From VAXT01 sp963698015 (GTDB taxonomy: Bacteria > Actinomycetota > Thermoleophilia > Gaiellales > Gaiellaceae): a stretch of 64,000 bases of DNA. Shown piece by piece: positions 27,724-35,754 of this stretch; within the stretch, counting starts at the first letter, position 1; the number at the start of each line of letters is the position of its first letter. Position numbers and translations under genes: made by a program. The DNA lies in assembly GCA_963698015.1 (NCBI GenBank), contig OY969109.1, positions 682,001-746,000 on the forward strand, read 5' to 3'. Below the pieces are notes generated by a model, which saw only the letters and a list, made by a program, of their open reading frames with translations, did no database searches and was not told the origin of the DNA.

Positions 27724-28878
27724 CTATTTCGGCATCCGCCGGAAGGCCTGCCAGCTCGGCTTACGGCGTCCGGTGGCCGTGTAGAGGCCGGACTGCCAGC
27801 CGTTTCCGATCCTCGCCTCGTCCTTCACGAGGAACCAGATCATCATGTCGATGCGCGGGTTCGCACGCGCAATCCCGTACGCCTGCGACAGGTACGTGGC
27901 CTGCTTGACCCACGAGACGCCGAAGCTGCGATCCGGCGGATTCGTCTGGTAGCCGTACTCGGTGATCCAGAGATGCTTGTTCCCGTAGAGGCGCGTGAGC
28001 TCGCGCAGCAGCTCGTTGATGTTTCCGAGTGTGATCGCGCGCGGCCCGGGCGGCGGCTTGCGCGGCGACTCGTTCGGATGCTGGTAGTACGGATGGTGCG
28101 CGTAGACGTCGAAGCGCGCGTGGGCCCGCTTCAGGCCCCGCAGGAAGATGAGCGGTGAGACGGACGCTCGTGGCTGCGTTCCGGTGTTGTTCCCGCGCGG
28201 CGCGGTCGCACCGCAGGCCACCTTCTCGCCGGCGAGCCCGGTGAGGTGGACGCCCGACATGACCGCGTTGCACATCCCGGCGTAGATCCGCGGGCTGGAG
28301 AGCTTGTACTTGCGGGGGCCGATCTTCTGGAACTGCGGCTTCAGGAAGACCGGGTTGTTGGGCTCGTTCCACGCCATCCAGTGCCGCACCGCGGGCAGGG
28401 CGGGCGCCTCGGCGGTCGGATGGAAGCTGCCGCTGTAGCGCTTCGCGGCGGCGAAGGCGAAATTGCGGAGGTCGATCAGCCGGCGCGGCGCCATGTTCTT
28501 CGCGGGGCCGGCCCACGAGGGTGTCCACAGGATCGAGAACACCGGCTTGATGTTGTTGTCAGCCGAGCGCTTGACCATCGCGTCGTAGATCGACCAGTCG
28601 TAGGCCGGATCGTTCGGATTGACGGCGTTTGCCGGACGCTTGTTGCGAGCGACGCCGCCCGGGCCTCCCCAGTAGAGATTGACGCGCAGCGCCTCGACGC
28701 CGAGCAGCTTGTACTGCGCGTACGCCCAGTCCGGGTCTCCGAACGTCGCTTGCTCGTCGAAGATCCCCACGATCAGGGTCCGAGACTGCTGACGCGGCTG
28801 CGCGGACGGCGCGACCAGCCCGGCGACGACCGCGAGGCCGAGCGCCAGGAACGCGGCGAGCACGAGCTGCTTACGCAC
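27724..28878 (-). CDS. Secreted glycoside hydrolase, clan-A-like (GH5/GH39 type)
   Basis: 384 residues with a signal peptide (residues 1-24, ending VVAGLVAPSA). A TIM-barrel pattern is visible: ALRVNLYW, IKPVFSILWTPSW, then MAWNEPN with the acid/base Glu172 after beta-strand 4 and LWITEYGY with the nucleophile Glu307 after strand 7. This matches clan-A retaining glycosidases. No carbohydrate-binding module is seen. Overlaps the UXS gene by 8 bases and is followed by the initiating transferase, so a secreted glycan-cleaving enzyme is coexpressed with synthesis genes, perhaps for trimming or chain release. Substrate unknown. Confidence 0.78.
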   Translation of the reverse strand: MRKQLVLAAFLALGLAVVAGLVAPSAQPRQQSRTLIVGIFDEQATFGDPDWAYAQYKLLGVEALRVNLYWGGPGGVARNKRPANAVNPNDPAYDWSIYDAMVKRSADNNIKPVFSILWTPSWAGPAKNMAPRRLIDLRNFAFAAAKRYSGSFHPTAEAPALPAVRHWMAWNEPNNPVFLKPQFQKIGPRKYKLSSPRIYAGMCNAVMSGVHLTGLAGEKVACGATAPRGNNTGTQPRASVSPLIFLRGLKRAHARFDVYAHHPYYQHPNESPRKPPPGPRAITLGNINELLRELTRLYGNKHLWITEYGYQTNPPDRSFGVSWVKQATYLSQAYGIARANPRIDMMIWFLVKDEARIGNGWQSGLYTATGRRKPSWQAFRRMPK

Positions 28879-29803
28879 GGACCCGTTCCATCGTCGGCAG
28901 CATCCGCCGCAGGCCTTCCTCGAGGTCGATCTCGGGCTCCCAGCCGAACAGCTGCTTGGCGCGCGTGATGTCCGGCTGACGGATTTGCGGGTCGTCCACG
29001 GGCAGCGCCTCGAACACGATCTCGCTCGTCGACTCGGTCACGCGCAGTACGGTTTCGGCGAGATCGAGGATCGTGTACTCGCTCGGGTTGCCGAGGTTGA
29101 CAGGCAAGTGCTCGTCGCTGACCGCAAGCAGGTAGAGGCCGCGGATCAGGTCGTCGACGTAGCAGAAGCTCCTCGATTGCGAGCCGTCGCCGAAGACCGT
29201 CAGCGGCTTGTTCTCCAGCGCCTGGCGGACGAACGTCGGGATCGCGCGGCCGTCGTGGGCGCGCATCCGCGGTCCGTAGGTGTTGAAGATCCGCACGATC
29301 GCCGTGTTCACGCCCTGCTGGTTGTGGTACGCCATCGTCAGCGCCTCGGCGTAGCGCTTCGCCTCGTCGTAGACCCCGCGCGGGCCGATCGGGTTGACGT
29401 GGCCCCAGTACGTCTCGGGCTGCGGGTGCACCTGCGGGTCGCCGTAGATCTCGCTCGTCGACGCGAGCAGGAAGCGGGCGCGCTTCCACTTGGCCAGACC
29501 GAGCGCGTGGTGCGTTCCATAGGAGCCGGTCTTGAGCGAGTGGAGCGGCTGGCGCAGGTAGTCGATCGGGCTCGCCAGCGCGGCGAGGTGGAAAACGTAG
29601 TCGACCGGCTCGTCGACCTCGATGCGCTCGATCACGTCGTGATTCATGAACGTGAAGGCGTCGTCCCGAAGGTGCTCGAGATTCGCGAGCGAGCTCGACT
29701 CCAGGTTGTCGACGCAGATGACCCGCTGCCCCTGCTCGAGCAGGTGCTCGCAGAGGTGGGAGCCGAGGAAACCGGCTCCACCGGTTACAACTGCCGTAGG
29801 CAC
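28871..29803 (-). CDS. uxs: UDP-glucuronate decarboxylase (UDP-xylose synthase)
   Basis: Converts UDP-glucuronic acid to UDP-xylose. 310 residues, the bacterial/plant UXS size. Extended-SDR motifs: VVTGGAGFLGSHLCEHLL at 5-22, HLAALASPIDYLRQPLHSLK and FLLASTSEIYGDPQVHPQPE with NPIGPRGVYDEAKRYAE (Y-x3-K), all diagnostic of UXS. Start is GTG 29803, nine bases after a TATCCT box. First gene of a four-gene operon ending with wecB. No UDP-glucose dehydrogenase, which would make its substrate, is in the window. Confidence 0.9.
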   Translation of the reverse strand: MPTAVVTGGAGFLGSHLCEHLLEQGQRVICVDNLESSSLANLEHLRDDAFTFMNHDVIERIEVDEPVDYVFHLAALASPIDYLRQPLHSLKTGSYGTHHALGLAKWKRARFLLASTSEIYGDPQVHPQPETYWGHVNPIGPRGVYDEAKRYAEALTMAYHNQQGVNTAIVRIFNTYGPRMRAHDGRAIPTFVRQALENKPLTVFGDGSQSRSFCYVDDLIRGLYLLAVSDEHLPVNLGNPSEYTILDLAETVLRVTESTSEIVFEALPVDDPQIRQPDITRAKQLFGWEPEIDLEEGLRRMLPTMERVRA

Positions 29804-29812
29804 GAGTTGCGC

Positions 29813-29818
29813 AGGATA
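29813..29818 (-). promoter_or_regulatory. -10 box TATCCT upstream of uxs
   Basis: TATCCT on the minus strand lies 9 nt before the GTG of uxs, in a 112-base gap between divergent genes. Confidence 0.45.
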
Positions 29819-29880
29819 GCCGGGGCCTCGGACCGGCCGACCGATTCTTACGAAGGCTTAACGGGGCCCTTCGATCCCCG

Positions 29881-29909
29881 TTGACAAGCGGGTTTCGGGG
29901 AGCGATGCT
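29881..29909 (+). promoter_or_regulatory. Sigma-70-type promoter: TTGACA, 17-bp spacer, GATGCT
   Basis: A perfect -35 hexamer (29881-29886) is followed after 17 bases by GATGCT (29904-29909), then GGCCCC and the ATG at 29916. The arrangement places the transcript start at the start codon. This is the only consensus -35 I found next to a start in the window, suggesting strong expression of the small gene. Confidence 0.65.
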
Positions 29910-29915
29910 GGCCCC

Positions 29916-30059
29916 ATGAACCTCGCAGCTCAGCTCGCGGCCAACGGCAATCTCATCTTTGCCTTCATCGTCGTCGGCGTGATCGTCCTGATCGTCCTCG
30001 CGATATACGCGGCCCTCAAGATGCGCAAGGACGAGTTCTGGGACGAGCCGCCGGGCTAG
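29916..30059 (+). CDS. Small single-pass membrane protein, 47 residues
   Basis: The ORF reads MNLAAQLAANGNLIFAFIVV and on through one hydrophobic helix (about residues 13-35), then a short charged tail MRKDEFWDEPPG. No family recognised. Support for it being real: a consensus -35 element and a well-placed -10 immediately upstream, a typical one-helix topology with positive then acidic tail, and a fit between divergent/convergent genes without overlap. It faces the convergent GT2 tail with four bases between. Function unknown; possibly a subunit or regulator of a membrane complex. Confidence 0.6.
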   Translation: MNLAAQLAANGNLIFAFIVVGVIVLIVLAIYAALKMRKDEFWDEPPG

Positions 30060-30063
30060 AGCG

Positions 30064-31005
30064 CTAGCGCAGCTCCCTGTTCGACTCCATGTCGAACAGC
30101 ATCGCGAAGAGCGTGAACAGCAGTCCCGCGATCAGGAGCAGGGCGATCAGGACGACGGTCGCAACCGTCAGCTCGTTGCCGCCGATCCGGAGCACCGTGA
30201 CCGTGATCCCGAGCGCGAGCCCGATCAGCGAGAAGAAGAGCCCGAAGAAGTAGAAGAAGACGAGCGGGTGGAAGTCCCGGATCACGTACTTCTCGCGCAT
30301 CCGCCAGAAGAACGCTTTTGTCAGCAGCCACGAGATCGAGGGAATCACGCGGCCCAGCCGGATCCCCGACTTCTCGCCGACGCCGTAGACCGGCCGTGAC
30401 GGCACATCCCGGACACGGGCGTTGATCACGTTCAGGTGGACGAGCATGTCGTTCGGGAAGCCGTAGCGCGGGTAGATGCGGTCGAGGTCGAGCAGCTCGA
30501 GCGTGCTCTTGCCGATCGCGGTGTAGCCGGCCTGCGAGTCGGCGACGTGCCAGTAGCCGGACGCGATCTTCGTCAGCAGCGAGAGGACGGCGTTGCCGAG
30601 GTAGCGGCTGCGCGGGATCAGCTCCCAGGCGCGGCCCGTGAAGAGCCTGTTCGCCTTCGCGTAGTCGACCTCGCCGCGCGCGACGGGCCCGGCGATCGCC
30701 TCCAGGTCGGCCGGGTCCATCTGGTTGTCGCCCGCCATCACACAGGTGACGTCGACGTCGTGCTCGAGCGCTCGTCGGTAGCCGGTCAGGATCGCGGCCC
30801 CGACTCCCTGGTTCTTCTCGTGCGTGATCACCTCGACGCGCGGGTCGGCGCTCGAGCCGGCGGCCGCTGCCGTCCCGTCGCGCGAGGCGTCGTCGACGAC
30901 GATCACACGGTCGACGAGCGCGGGGATGCCGGCGATCGTCGTTCCGATCAGGTGCTCCTCGTCGAACGCCGGGACGACGACCGCGACGGTCTTGCCGTCG
31001 AGCAT
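30064..31005 (-). CDS. GT2 polyprenyl-phosphate sugar synthase with C-terminal membrane helices
   Basis: 313 residues. GT-A motifs: VAVVVPAFDEEHLIG, VIVVDDASRDGT, CVMAGDNQMDPADLEAI (metal-binding DNQMD) and DSQAGYTAIGKSTLEL. Two C-terminal membrane helices (about 242-265 and 275-302). Related to dolichyl-phosphate mannose/glucose synthases, so it probably makes a polyprenyl-phosphate sugar donor on the cytoplasmic face. ATG overlaps the Wzz-like gene stop (TAATG). Last gene of the operon from 32875. Confidence 0.83.
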   Translation of the reverse strand: MLDGKTVAVVVPAFDEEHLIGTTIAGIPALVDRVIVVDDASRDGTAAAAGSSADPRVEVITHEKNQGVGAAILTGYRRALEHDVDVTCVMAGDNQMDPADLEAIAGPVARGEVDYAKANRLFTGRAWELIPRSRYLGNAVLSLLTKIASGYWHVADSQAGYTAIGKSTLELLDLDRIYPRYGFPNDMLVHLNVINARVRDVPSRPVYGVGEKSGIRLGRVIPSISWLLTKAFFWRMREKYVIRDFHPLVFFYFFGLFFSLIGLALGITVTVLRIGGNELTVATVVLIALLLIAGLLFTLFAMLFDMESNRELR

Positions 31006-31874
31006 TATTCGCGTCCGGTGCGCGCCGCGATCGGCTCCCAGAGGAGCGCGGCGAAGAGGCCGATGATCAGCCCGATCAGGCCGGCGACGACCACGGAGTT
31101 GCGCGCGCTGCGGGCCGTCGCTTTCGCGGCCACGCCCCGGTCGATCACGCGCGGCAGCTCGACCTGCTCGGCCTGGGCGAGGAGCTGTCGTGCCTGGAGT
31201 CGGTCCTGCTCGAGCGTTCCGCGCCGCTGCTCCATGGTCAGAAGGAGCGTCCCGAGGGTCAATTGCTCGGTCGTGGACACATTGTCGAGCTGCGCTCGAA
31301 CCTTATTCGACTGCTGATCGATCGCGTCCATCTGCTTCTGGTCGGAAGCGATCTGCTGCCTGAACGTGTCGACCTTCAGCTTCGCGTAGCGGCCGGTGAT
31401 GTCGACGATGCGGCCGGCGATCGTGTTCGCGGCGGCGCTCACTTCGCCGCGCCGAGGCCCTTCGACCGTGACCGCATAGAGCTGGTTCGGCGCGGTCTTC
31501 GGATTGCCGCTCTTGAGCGGGCGGGTCGAGACGCCGGCGCGGAGCTCGCGCACGGACATGCCCGAGGAGGCAGCGACTTGCTGGAGCGTCTCCTGGCCGC
31601 GGGCGATCTGACCCACGGTGCTCGGGTTCGTGGCGAGCGATTGCAGCAGCGTCCCGTTGGCTCCGAACGGCGTTCCGACGTAGACGGTTGCCTGGGCCCG
31701 GTACACATCCTTGCCGCCGAGGGCGAGGAAATACCCGATCGCCGCGCCGATGATGAGCCCCGCGACGGGCAGCCACCAGCGTGAGACGAGCGCGTCGAGG
31801 TAGCGGCTGAAGTCGACCTCGCGCTCGGGCTCGGGCTCCGGCTGCGTGCGCGGGCGTTCTCTGGTCGCGGTCAT
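31005..31874 (-). CDS. Wzz-type polysaccharide chain-length/co-polymerase protein
   Basis: 289 residues. Helix 1 (about 32-53, WWLPVAGLIIGAAIGYFLAL), an extracytoplasmic region with YRAQATVYVGTPFG, a long helical section (residues about 150-240, rich in Q, K and E) and helix 2 near the C-terminus (SVVVAGLIGLIIGLFAALLW). This is the standard Wzz/PCP topology, without an attached tyrosine-kinase domain. It controls polymer length together with a Wzy polymerase. Overlaps ATP-grasp upstream (ATGA) and GT2 downstream. Proline-rich N-terminal tail is cytoplasmic. Confidence 0.82.
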   Translation of the reverse strand: MTATRERPRTQPEPEPEREVDFSRYLDALVSRWWLPVAGLIIGAAIGYFLALGGKDVYRAQATVYVGTPFGANGTLLQSLATNPSTVGQIARGQETLQQVAASSGMSVRELRAGVSTRPLKSGNPKTAPNQLYAVTVEGPRRGEVSAAANTIAGRIVDITGRYAKLKVDTFRQQIASDQKQMDAIDQQSNKVRAQLDNVSTTEQLTLGTLLLTMEQRRGTLEQDRLQARQLLAQAEQVELPRVIDRGVAAKATARSARNSVVVAGLIGLIIGLFAALLWEPIAARTGRE

Positions 31875-32875
31875 GCCTCCCCCGGCTCGCTGGCCACGGG
31901 TTCCGGGAGCTCCTCGGCGAACGGCTCGAGGCGACCGTCGCTCCCCTCGGTCAGGCAGAGGTCGGAGAAGAATCGCGTCATGACGACGCCTTCGCGGAAC
32001 TCGCCGACCGTCGGCTCGGGCCGCTCTCCGGAGGCGAGCGCGAGGGCGAGCTCGGGGTAGCGGCTCCCGGCCGCGAGCGGAAGCGGGAACGCGCCGCCGA
32101 AGCGCGGGTTCACGTCCGTGACGAGCAGCGACCCGTCCTCCTCGCGGAAGCACTGGATATTCGCCGGGCCCCAGATCGGCAGCGCCTCGGCCACGCGGCG
32201 CCCGTGTTCGATCAGCTCCCAGTCCTTGATCGTCATGCCCTTGATCGATTCGCCGCCCTTGGACTCGATCATCGTTCGCGGGATCGCGTTCAGGCAGGCG
32301 CCGGAGAAGTCGCAGAAGACGTCGACCGAGAACTCTTCGCCGAGGCACCACGATTGGACGAACGAGGGCACCGGCGTGTGGGCGAGGTGGTACTCGAGCT
32401 GGGCGCGGTCCTTCGCGACGTAGATGTGGCGCGAGCCGAAGCCTTCGCGGGCTTTGACGGCAACCGGGAAGCGGACGTCGGCAGGCATGTCCTCGGGCAG
32501 CCAGCTCGGGGGCGACGCGAGCCCGAGGCGCCCGAGCGCTCCGTGCGCGAGGTACTTGTCGCCCATCTGCTCGACGACGTCGGCCGGGGACAGGAGCACC
32601 GCGGCGGCGATCTCGTCGCGGGCGCGCGCCAGGAGCAGCTGGTCGAGGTCGGTCAGCGGGACGATCAGGTCGACCTCGTGCTCGGCGACGAGGGCGGAGA
32701 GCTCGGGGACGTAGCCGGGATCGTCGACGCGCCGCACGAGCTCGTGGCGATCGGCGTGGTAGAGCGCCGGAGCGAGGGGGTTGACGTCGACCGCGATCGT
32801 GGTCGCGCCGGCCCGGCCGAAGGCCGAGACGATGTCGACACGCTGGCCGGCGCACGTGAAGAGGACTGTGGTCAC
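31871..32875 (-). CDS. ATP-grasp enzyme (carbamoyl-phosphate-synthase-like)
   Basis: 334 residues. N-terminal preATP-grasp Rossmann part (VLFTCAGQRVDIVSAFGRAG), ATP-binding segment PVAVKAREGFGSRHIYVAKD, and the metal-binding end LLVTDVNPRFGGAFPLPLAAG. Such stand-alone enzymes form amide or peptide bonds through acyl-phosphate intermediates. In this operon (ATP-grasp, Wzz, GT2) a role in attaching an amino acid or making an amide on a glycan is plausible but inferred. GTG start, 8 nt after TACGCT (32884-32889). Confidence 0.78.
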   Translation of the reverse strand: MTTVLFTCAGQRVDIVSAFGRAGATTIAVDVNPLAPALYHADRHELVRRVDDPGYVPELSALVAEHEVDLIVPLTDLDQLLLARARDEIAAAVLLSPADVVEQMGDKYLAHGALGRLGLASPPSWLPEDMPADVRFPVAVKAREGFGSRHIYVAKDRAQLEYHLAHTPVPSFVQSWCLGEEFSVDVFCDFSGACLNAIPRTMIESKGGESIKGMTIKDWELIEHGRRVAEALPIWGPANIQCFREEDGSLLVTDVNPRFGGAFPLPLAAGSRYPELALALASGERPEPTVGEFREGVVMTRFFSDLCLTEGSDGRLEPFAEELPEPVASEPGEA

Positions 32876-32883
32876 GGCGAAAG

Positions 32884-32889
32884 AGCGTA
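32884..32889 (-). promoter_or_regulatory. -10 box TACGCT for the ATP-grasp/Wzz operon
   Basis: TACGCT on the minus strand, 8 nt before the GTG at 32875. The same hexamer precedes three other starts in the window. Confidence 0.5.
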
Positions 32890-32920
32890 ACGACTCGGCC
32901 CGAAAACGCCTCGCGACAAC

Positions 32921-32965
32921 GTCACAGTTTCGGTGCGGTTCCGTTTCACACGTGTCACAGCTTCG
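32921..32965. repeat. Two 12-bp direct repeats GTCACAGYTTCG
   Basis: GTCACAGTTTCG at 32921-32932 and GTCACAGCTTCG at 32954-32965, 33 bp start to start (about three helical turns). They lie in the 132-base gap upstream of the ATP-grasp/Wzz operon, between 32 and 90 bases before its -10 box. The spacing on one DNA face suggests a paired operator. A CACGTG core lies just before the second copy. Confidence 0.4.
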
Positions 32966-33007
32966 TCAATACGATTGCGACGGGGAGGAGGTGGGCTGTG
33001 CCTTTAT

Positions 33008-33610
33008 CTAAGGCGTTTTCGGAGGCTCGCCGCCTGCCCGCCAGCCGCCGGTCTTCCCCTTGTACGTCCCGCCGAACAGCGCGAGCGGCGTACGCGCGAG
33101 GATCTTCAGATCGAGCCAGGGCGAGCGATGGTCGACGTACCAGACGTCGAGCTCGATCCGCTCCTCCCACGGCAGCGACGCGCGGCCCTGCACCTGCGCC
33201 CAGCCGGTGATCCCGGGCCGCACGTCCAGGCGCCTCCGCTGATGCGGCGTGTACTGCTCGACCTGGTACGCGAGCGTCGGCCTCGGCCCGATCAGACTCA
33301 TCTCGCCGCGCACGACGTTCCACAGCTGAGGCACTTCGTCCAGCGAGAGCCGCCTGAGCACCGAGCCGACGCGCGTGATCCGCGAATCGCCGTGGTCCAC
33401 GGCCCAGCCGGCACCCTGACGCTCCGCGCCGACGACCATCGTCCTCAGCTTGACGAGCTCGAACTCGCGCCCGTCCTTCCCGACCCGCTGCTGGCGGTAG
33501 AGCACCGGCCCGCCGCCGTCGAGCTTGATCGCGAGCGCGGCCGCCGCGAGGAACGGGCTCGCCAGGACGAGCCCGAGCGACGCGCCCGCGGCGTCGAGCG
33601 CCCGGTTCAC
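33008..33610 (-). CDS. Bacterial sugar transferase, PglC-type monotopic phosphoglycosyl transferase
   Basis: 200 residues: a single N-terminal re-entrant hydrophobic helix (about 8-32, GASLGLVLASPFLAAAALAI) and the catalytic domain with LYRQQRVGKDGREFELVKLR, RRLSLDEVPQLWNVVRGEMS (catalytic DE), IGPRPTL and RPGITGWAQVQGRASLPW. Starts repeat-unit synthesis by moving phospho-sugar to undecaprenyl phosphate. GTG overlaps the GT2 stop (GTGA). It ends a five-gene operon with two GT4s, a Wzy and a GT2. A second initiator beside the WbaP-type enzyme implies a separate glycan. Confidence 0.87.
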   Translation of the reverse strand: MNRALDAAGASLGLVLASPFLAAAALAIKLDGGGPVLYRQQRVGKDGREFELVKLRTMVVGAERQGAGWAVDHGDSRITRVGSVLRRLSLDEVPQLWNVVRGEMSLIGPRPTLAYQVEQYTPHQRRRLDVRPGITGWAQVQGRASLPWEERIELDVWYVDHRSPWLDLKILARTPLALFGGTYKGKTGGWRAGGEPPKTP

Positions 33611-34734
33611 CGCGTCCCTTCGATCCGCTCCCAGAGGAGCGGCGGCCCGAAGCGGACGTAGCGCGCGAGGCCGGCGAGCGTCGCCCACGTGACGACGAGG
33701 TAGTAGTAGGCGAGGCCCGCGCCCGGGATCGGCAGGCGCAGCCGCCCCGCACCGGCGAGCAGGAGCCAGACGAGCTGCAGCGCCAGCACCGCCTGGTAGA
33801 CCCAGCCCTCGCCGACGAGGGCCGCGTTCGAGACGAGCAGAAGGACGTGGAGGATCCCGCTCCCGTACCGCAGGAGCCGGTGCGACACGAGCTCGACGAA
33901 GTAGACCGGCCCGACCCGTCGCAGCATCCCGCGGAACACGTGCACCCACGCGCCGCGCAGCATCCGCACCTTGCGCTGATACTCGTCCTCGATGTCCCGC
34001 GACGGCTTCTCGACAGAGACCGCGTCGGGGTCGTAGACGGCCCGCCGGCCGCGTTGCACCATCAGGTACGGGAGCCCGAGGTCGTGGCCGCACCAGGGCT
34101 CGAGGTCGACCCAGTCGGAGCGGCGCACGGCGTAGATCGGCCCGTTGCCGGCCGTGATCGAGCCGAGCCGCGACTCCTGCGCGCGCACCCAGAGCTCGAA
34201 GCGCCAGTACGCGCCCTCGCGGTTCGTCCCGTCCGCCGCCTCGTACGACGCGCGGCCGGTCACGTAGCCGACGGCCGGGTCGGCGAAGCTGCGAACGAGG
34301 TTGCGGAGCGCATCTCTTTCCCAGACCGCGTTCGCGTCCGAGAAGGCGACGATCTCGCCCGTTGACGCCGCCACGCCGCTGTTCTGCGCCGAGACCTTGC
34401 CCGCACGAGCGCACTGCACGAGCTTCACGCGCTCGTCCTCTGCGGCCAGGCGCTCGACGATCTCGTCGGTGCGGTCGATCGAGGCGTCGGAGGCGACGAG
34501 GATCTCCAGTCGCTCCGCCGGGTAGTCGAGGTCGAGCAGGTTCCGCACGCGGCGCTCGATCACGTCCTCCTCGTTGTGCGCCGCGACAACGACGCTCACC
34601 GTCGGCTCGATCGCAGAGCTCGCGACACGACGTCTGCGCAGCCGCGCCGCGAGCCCCGCCGCGAGCGGGTAGCCGACATGCGTCCAGACGAGCAGGACGA
34701 GCGAGGTCCAGAAGACGATCTTCAGCGCCAGCAT
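33607..34734 (-). CDS. Membrane-associated glycosyltransferase family 2
   Basis: 375 residues. N-terminal helix (about 5-30), then PTVSVVVAAHNEEDVIERRV, ILVASDASIDRTDEIVERLA, FSDANAVWERDALRNLVRSF and a Q-x-x-R-W-like region replaced by YQRKVRMLRGAWVHVF. Three C-terminal helices (about 275-355). This is the processive-like GT2 topology of cellulose/hyaluronan-type synthases, though such short members often add single sugars. Overlaps the phosphoglycosyl transferase downstream. The ATG is 12 bases after the upstream GT4 stop. Confidence 0.83.
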   Translation of the reverse strand: MLALKIVFWTSLVLLVWTHVGYPLAAGLAARLRRRRVASSAIEPTVSVVVAAHNEEDVIERRVRNLLDLDYPAERLEILVASDASIDRTDEIVERLAAEDERVKLVQCARAGKVSAQNSGVAASTGEIVAFSDANAVWERDALRNLVRSFADPAVGYVTGRASYEAADGTNREGAYWRFELWVRAQESRLGSITAGNGPIYAVRRSDWVDLEPWCGHDLGLPYLMVQRGRRAVYDPDAVSVEKPSRDIEDEYQRKVRMLRGAWVHVFRGMLRRVGPVYFVELVSHRLLRYGSGILHVLLLVSNAALVGEGWVYQAVLALQLVWLLLAGAGRLRLPIPGAGLAYYYLVVTWATLAGLARYVRFGPPLLWERIEGTR

Positions 34735-34746
34735 CGGTGTTCGAGA

Positions 34747-35754
34747 CTAGTGGAGAGCGTCCTGGTAGGCCCGCAGGGTCTCGTCCCCGAAGCGCTTCCA
34801 GGTGAAGTGCTCGGCGATACGCTCCCGTCCCGCCTCACCGAAGCGGCGGCGGAGCGCGGCGTCTTGGAGCAGACGGGTCAACGCCTCCCGCAGCGCCGCC
34901 ACGTCGCCGGGTGGGACGAGCAGGCCGGTCTTCTCGTTCACGACGAGGTCGCGAAGCCCGCCCACATCACCGGCGACGACCGGCCGCGCATGGGCCATCG
35001 CCTCGGCGCAGACGACGCCGAACCCCTCGCGGTGCGACGGGCACGCGACGACGGCCGCCCGCGCGTACCTCTGCTCGAGCTCGTCGTGCGGGAGGAACCC
35101 GAGCGCGCCCGGGACCTCGTCGCGCAACGGCCCGTCGCCGACGACCACGAGCGGCAGCCCGTCGGCCGCGGCGACGAGGTCGTGTACTCCCTTCTCGGGC
35201 GAGAGCCGGCCCGCGTAGAGGATCTCCGGCGGCTCGGCCTCCTCCCCCACCTCGGCCGGGAGCTCCACGCCGCTCGGGATCGTCCGCACGTCCTCGGCCC
35301 CGAGGCGCCGCGCCTCCTCCGCGAGCGCACTCGACGGCGCGATCACGAGCCGCGCGCGCCTGAGCACACGCCGCGCCAGCACGGGAGCGCGCCGCGCGAG
35401 CTCGATGTCCGTCCCCCAGACCTGGACGACGAACGGCTTGCCCGTCGCCATCGCCACGACACCGGACGGAAGCCAGTGCGCGTGCACGAGATCCGCGTCC
35501 GCGGCGTCCCGGCGCGCAGCCCGCACGAACCCGCCGAGCATCAACGGCATCGCGAGCACGAGATAGGGCTTCTGCCGGAGGTTGCCGGCCACTCCCGACC
35601 CGTAGGCGATCCCGTAGTGCCGGAAGCTCGCCGGCGACACGACCCTGACGTCGACCCCTCGCCGGCGGACGTGCTCCACCTGGTCGGCGACGAAGAGGCC
35701 GGCGACGTCTCCCGGCCCGCGCGGGTACGACGTCGTCAGGACGACGACCTTCAA
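34747..35754 (-). CDS. Glycosyltransferase family 4
   Basis: 335-residue GT-B enzyme. N-terminal KVVVLTTSYPRGPGDVAGLFV, ILYAGRLSPEKGVHDLVAA in the donor domain, E-x7-E motif EGFGVVCAE followed by AMAHARPVV. TTG start overlaps the TGA of the polymerase gene upstream (TTGA). Expected cytoplasmic, one step of repeat-unit assembly. Confidence 0.86.
   Translation of the reverse strand: MKVVVLTTSYPRGPGDVAGLFVADQVEHVRRRGVDVRVVSPASFRHYGIAYGSGVAGNLRQKPYLVLAMPLMLGGFVRAARRDAADADLVHAHWLPSGVVAMATGKPFVVQVWGTDIELARRAPVLARRVLRRARLVIAPSSALAEEARRLGAEDVRTIPSGVELPAEVGEEAEPPEILYAGRLSPEKGVHDLVAAADGLPLVVVGDGPLRDEVPGALGFLPHDELEQRYARAAVVACPSHREGFGVVCAEAMAHARPVVAGDVGGLRDLVVNEKTGLLVPPGDVAALREALTRLLQDAALRRRFGEAGRERIAEHFTWKRFGDETLRAYQDALH

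Noticed and set aside
25442..27784. 780-codon open frame on the plus strand antisense to wecB and the WbaP-like gene
   Set aside because: Composition is rich in R, D, E and H with no domain, the usual shadow of GC-rich genes; the opposite strand encodes two clear enzymes.
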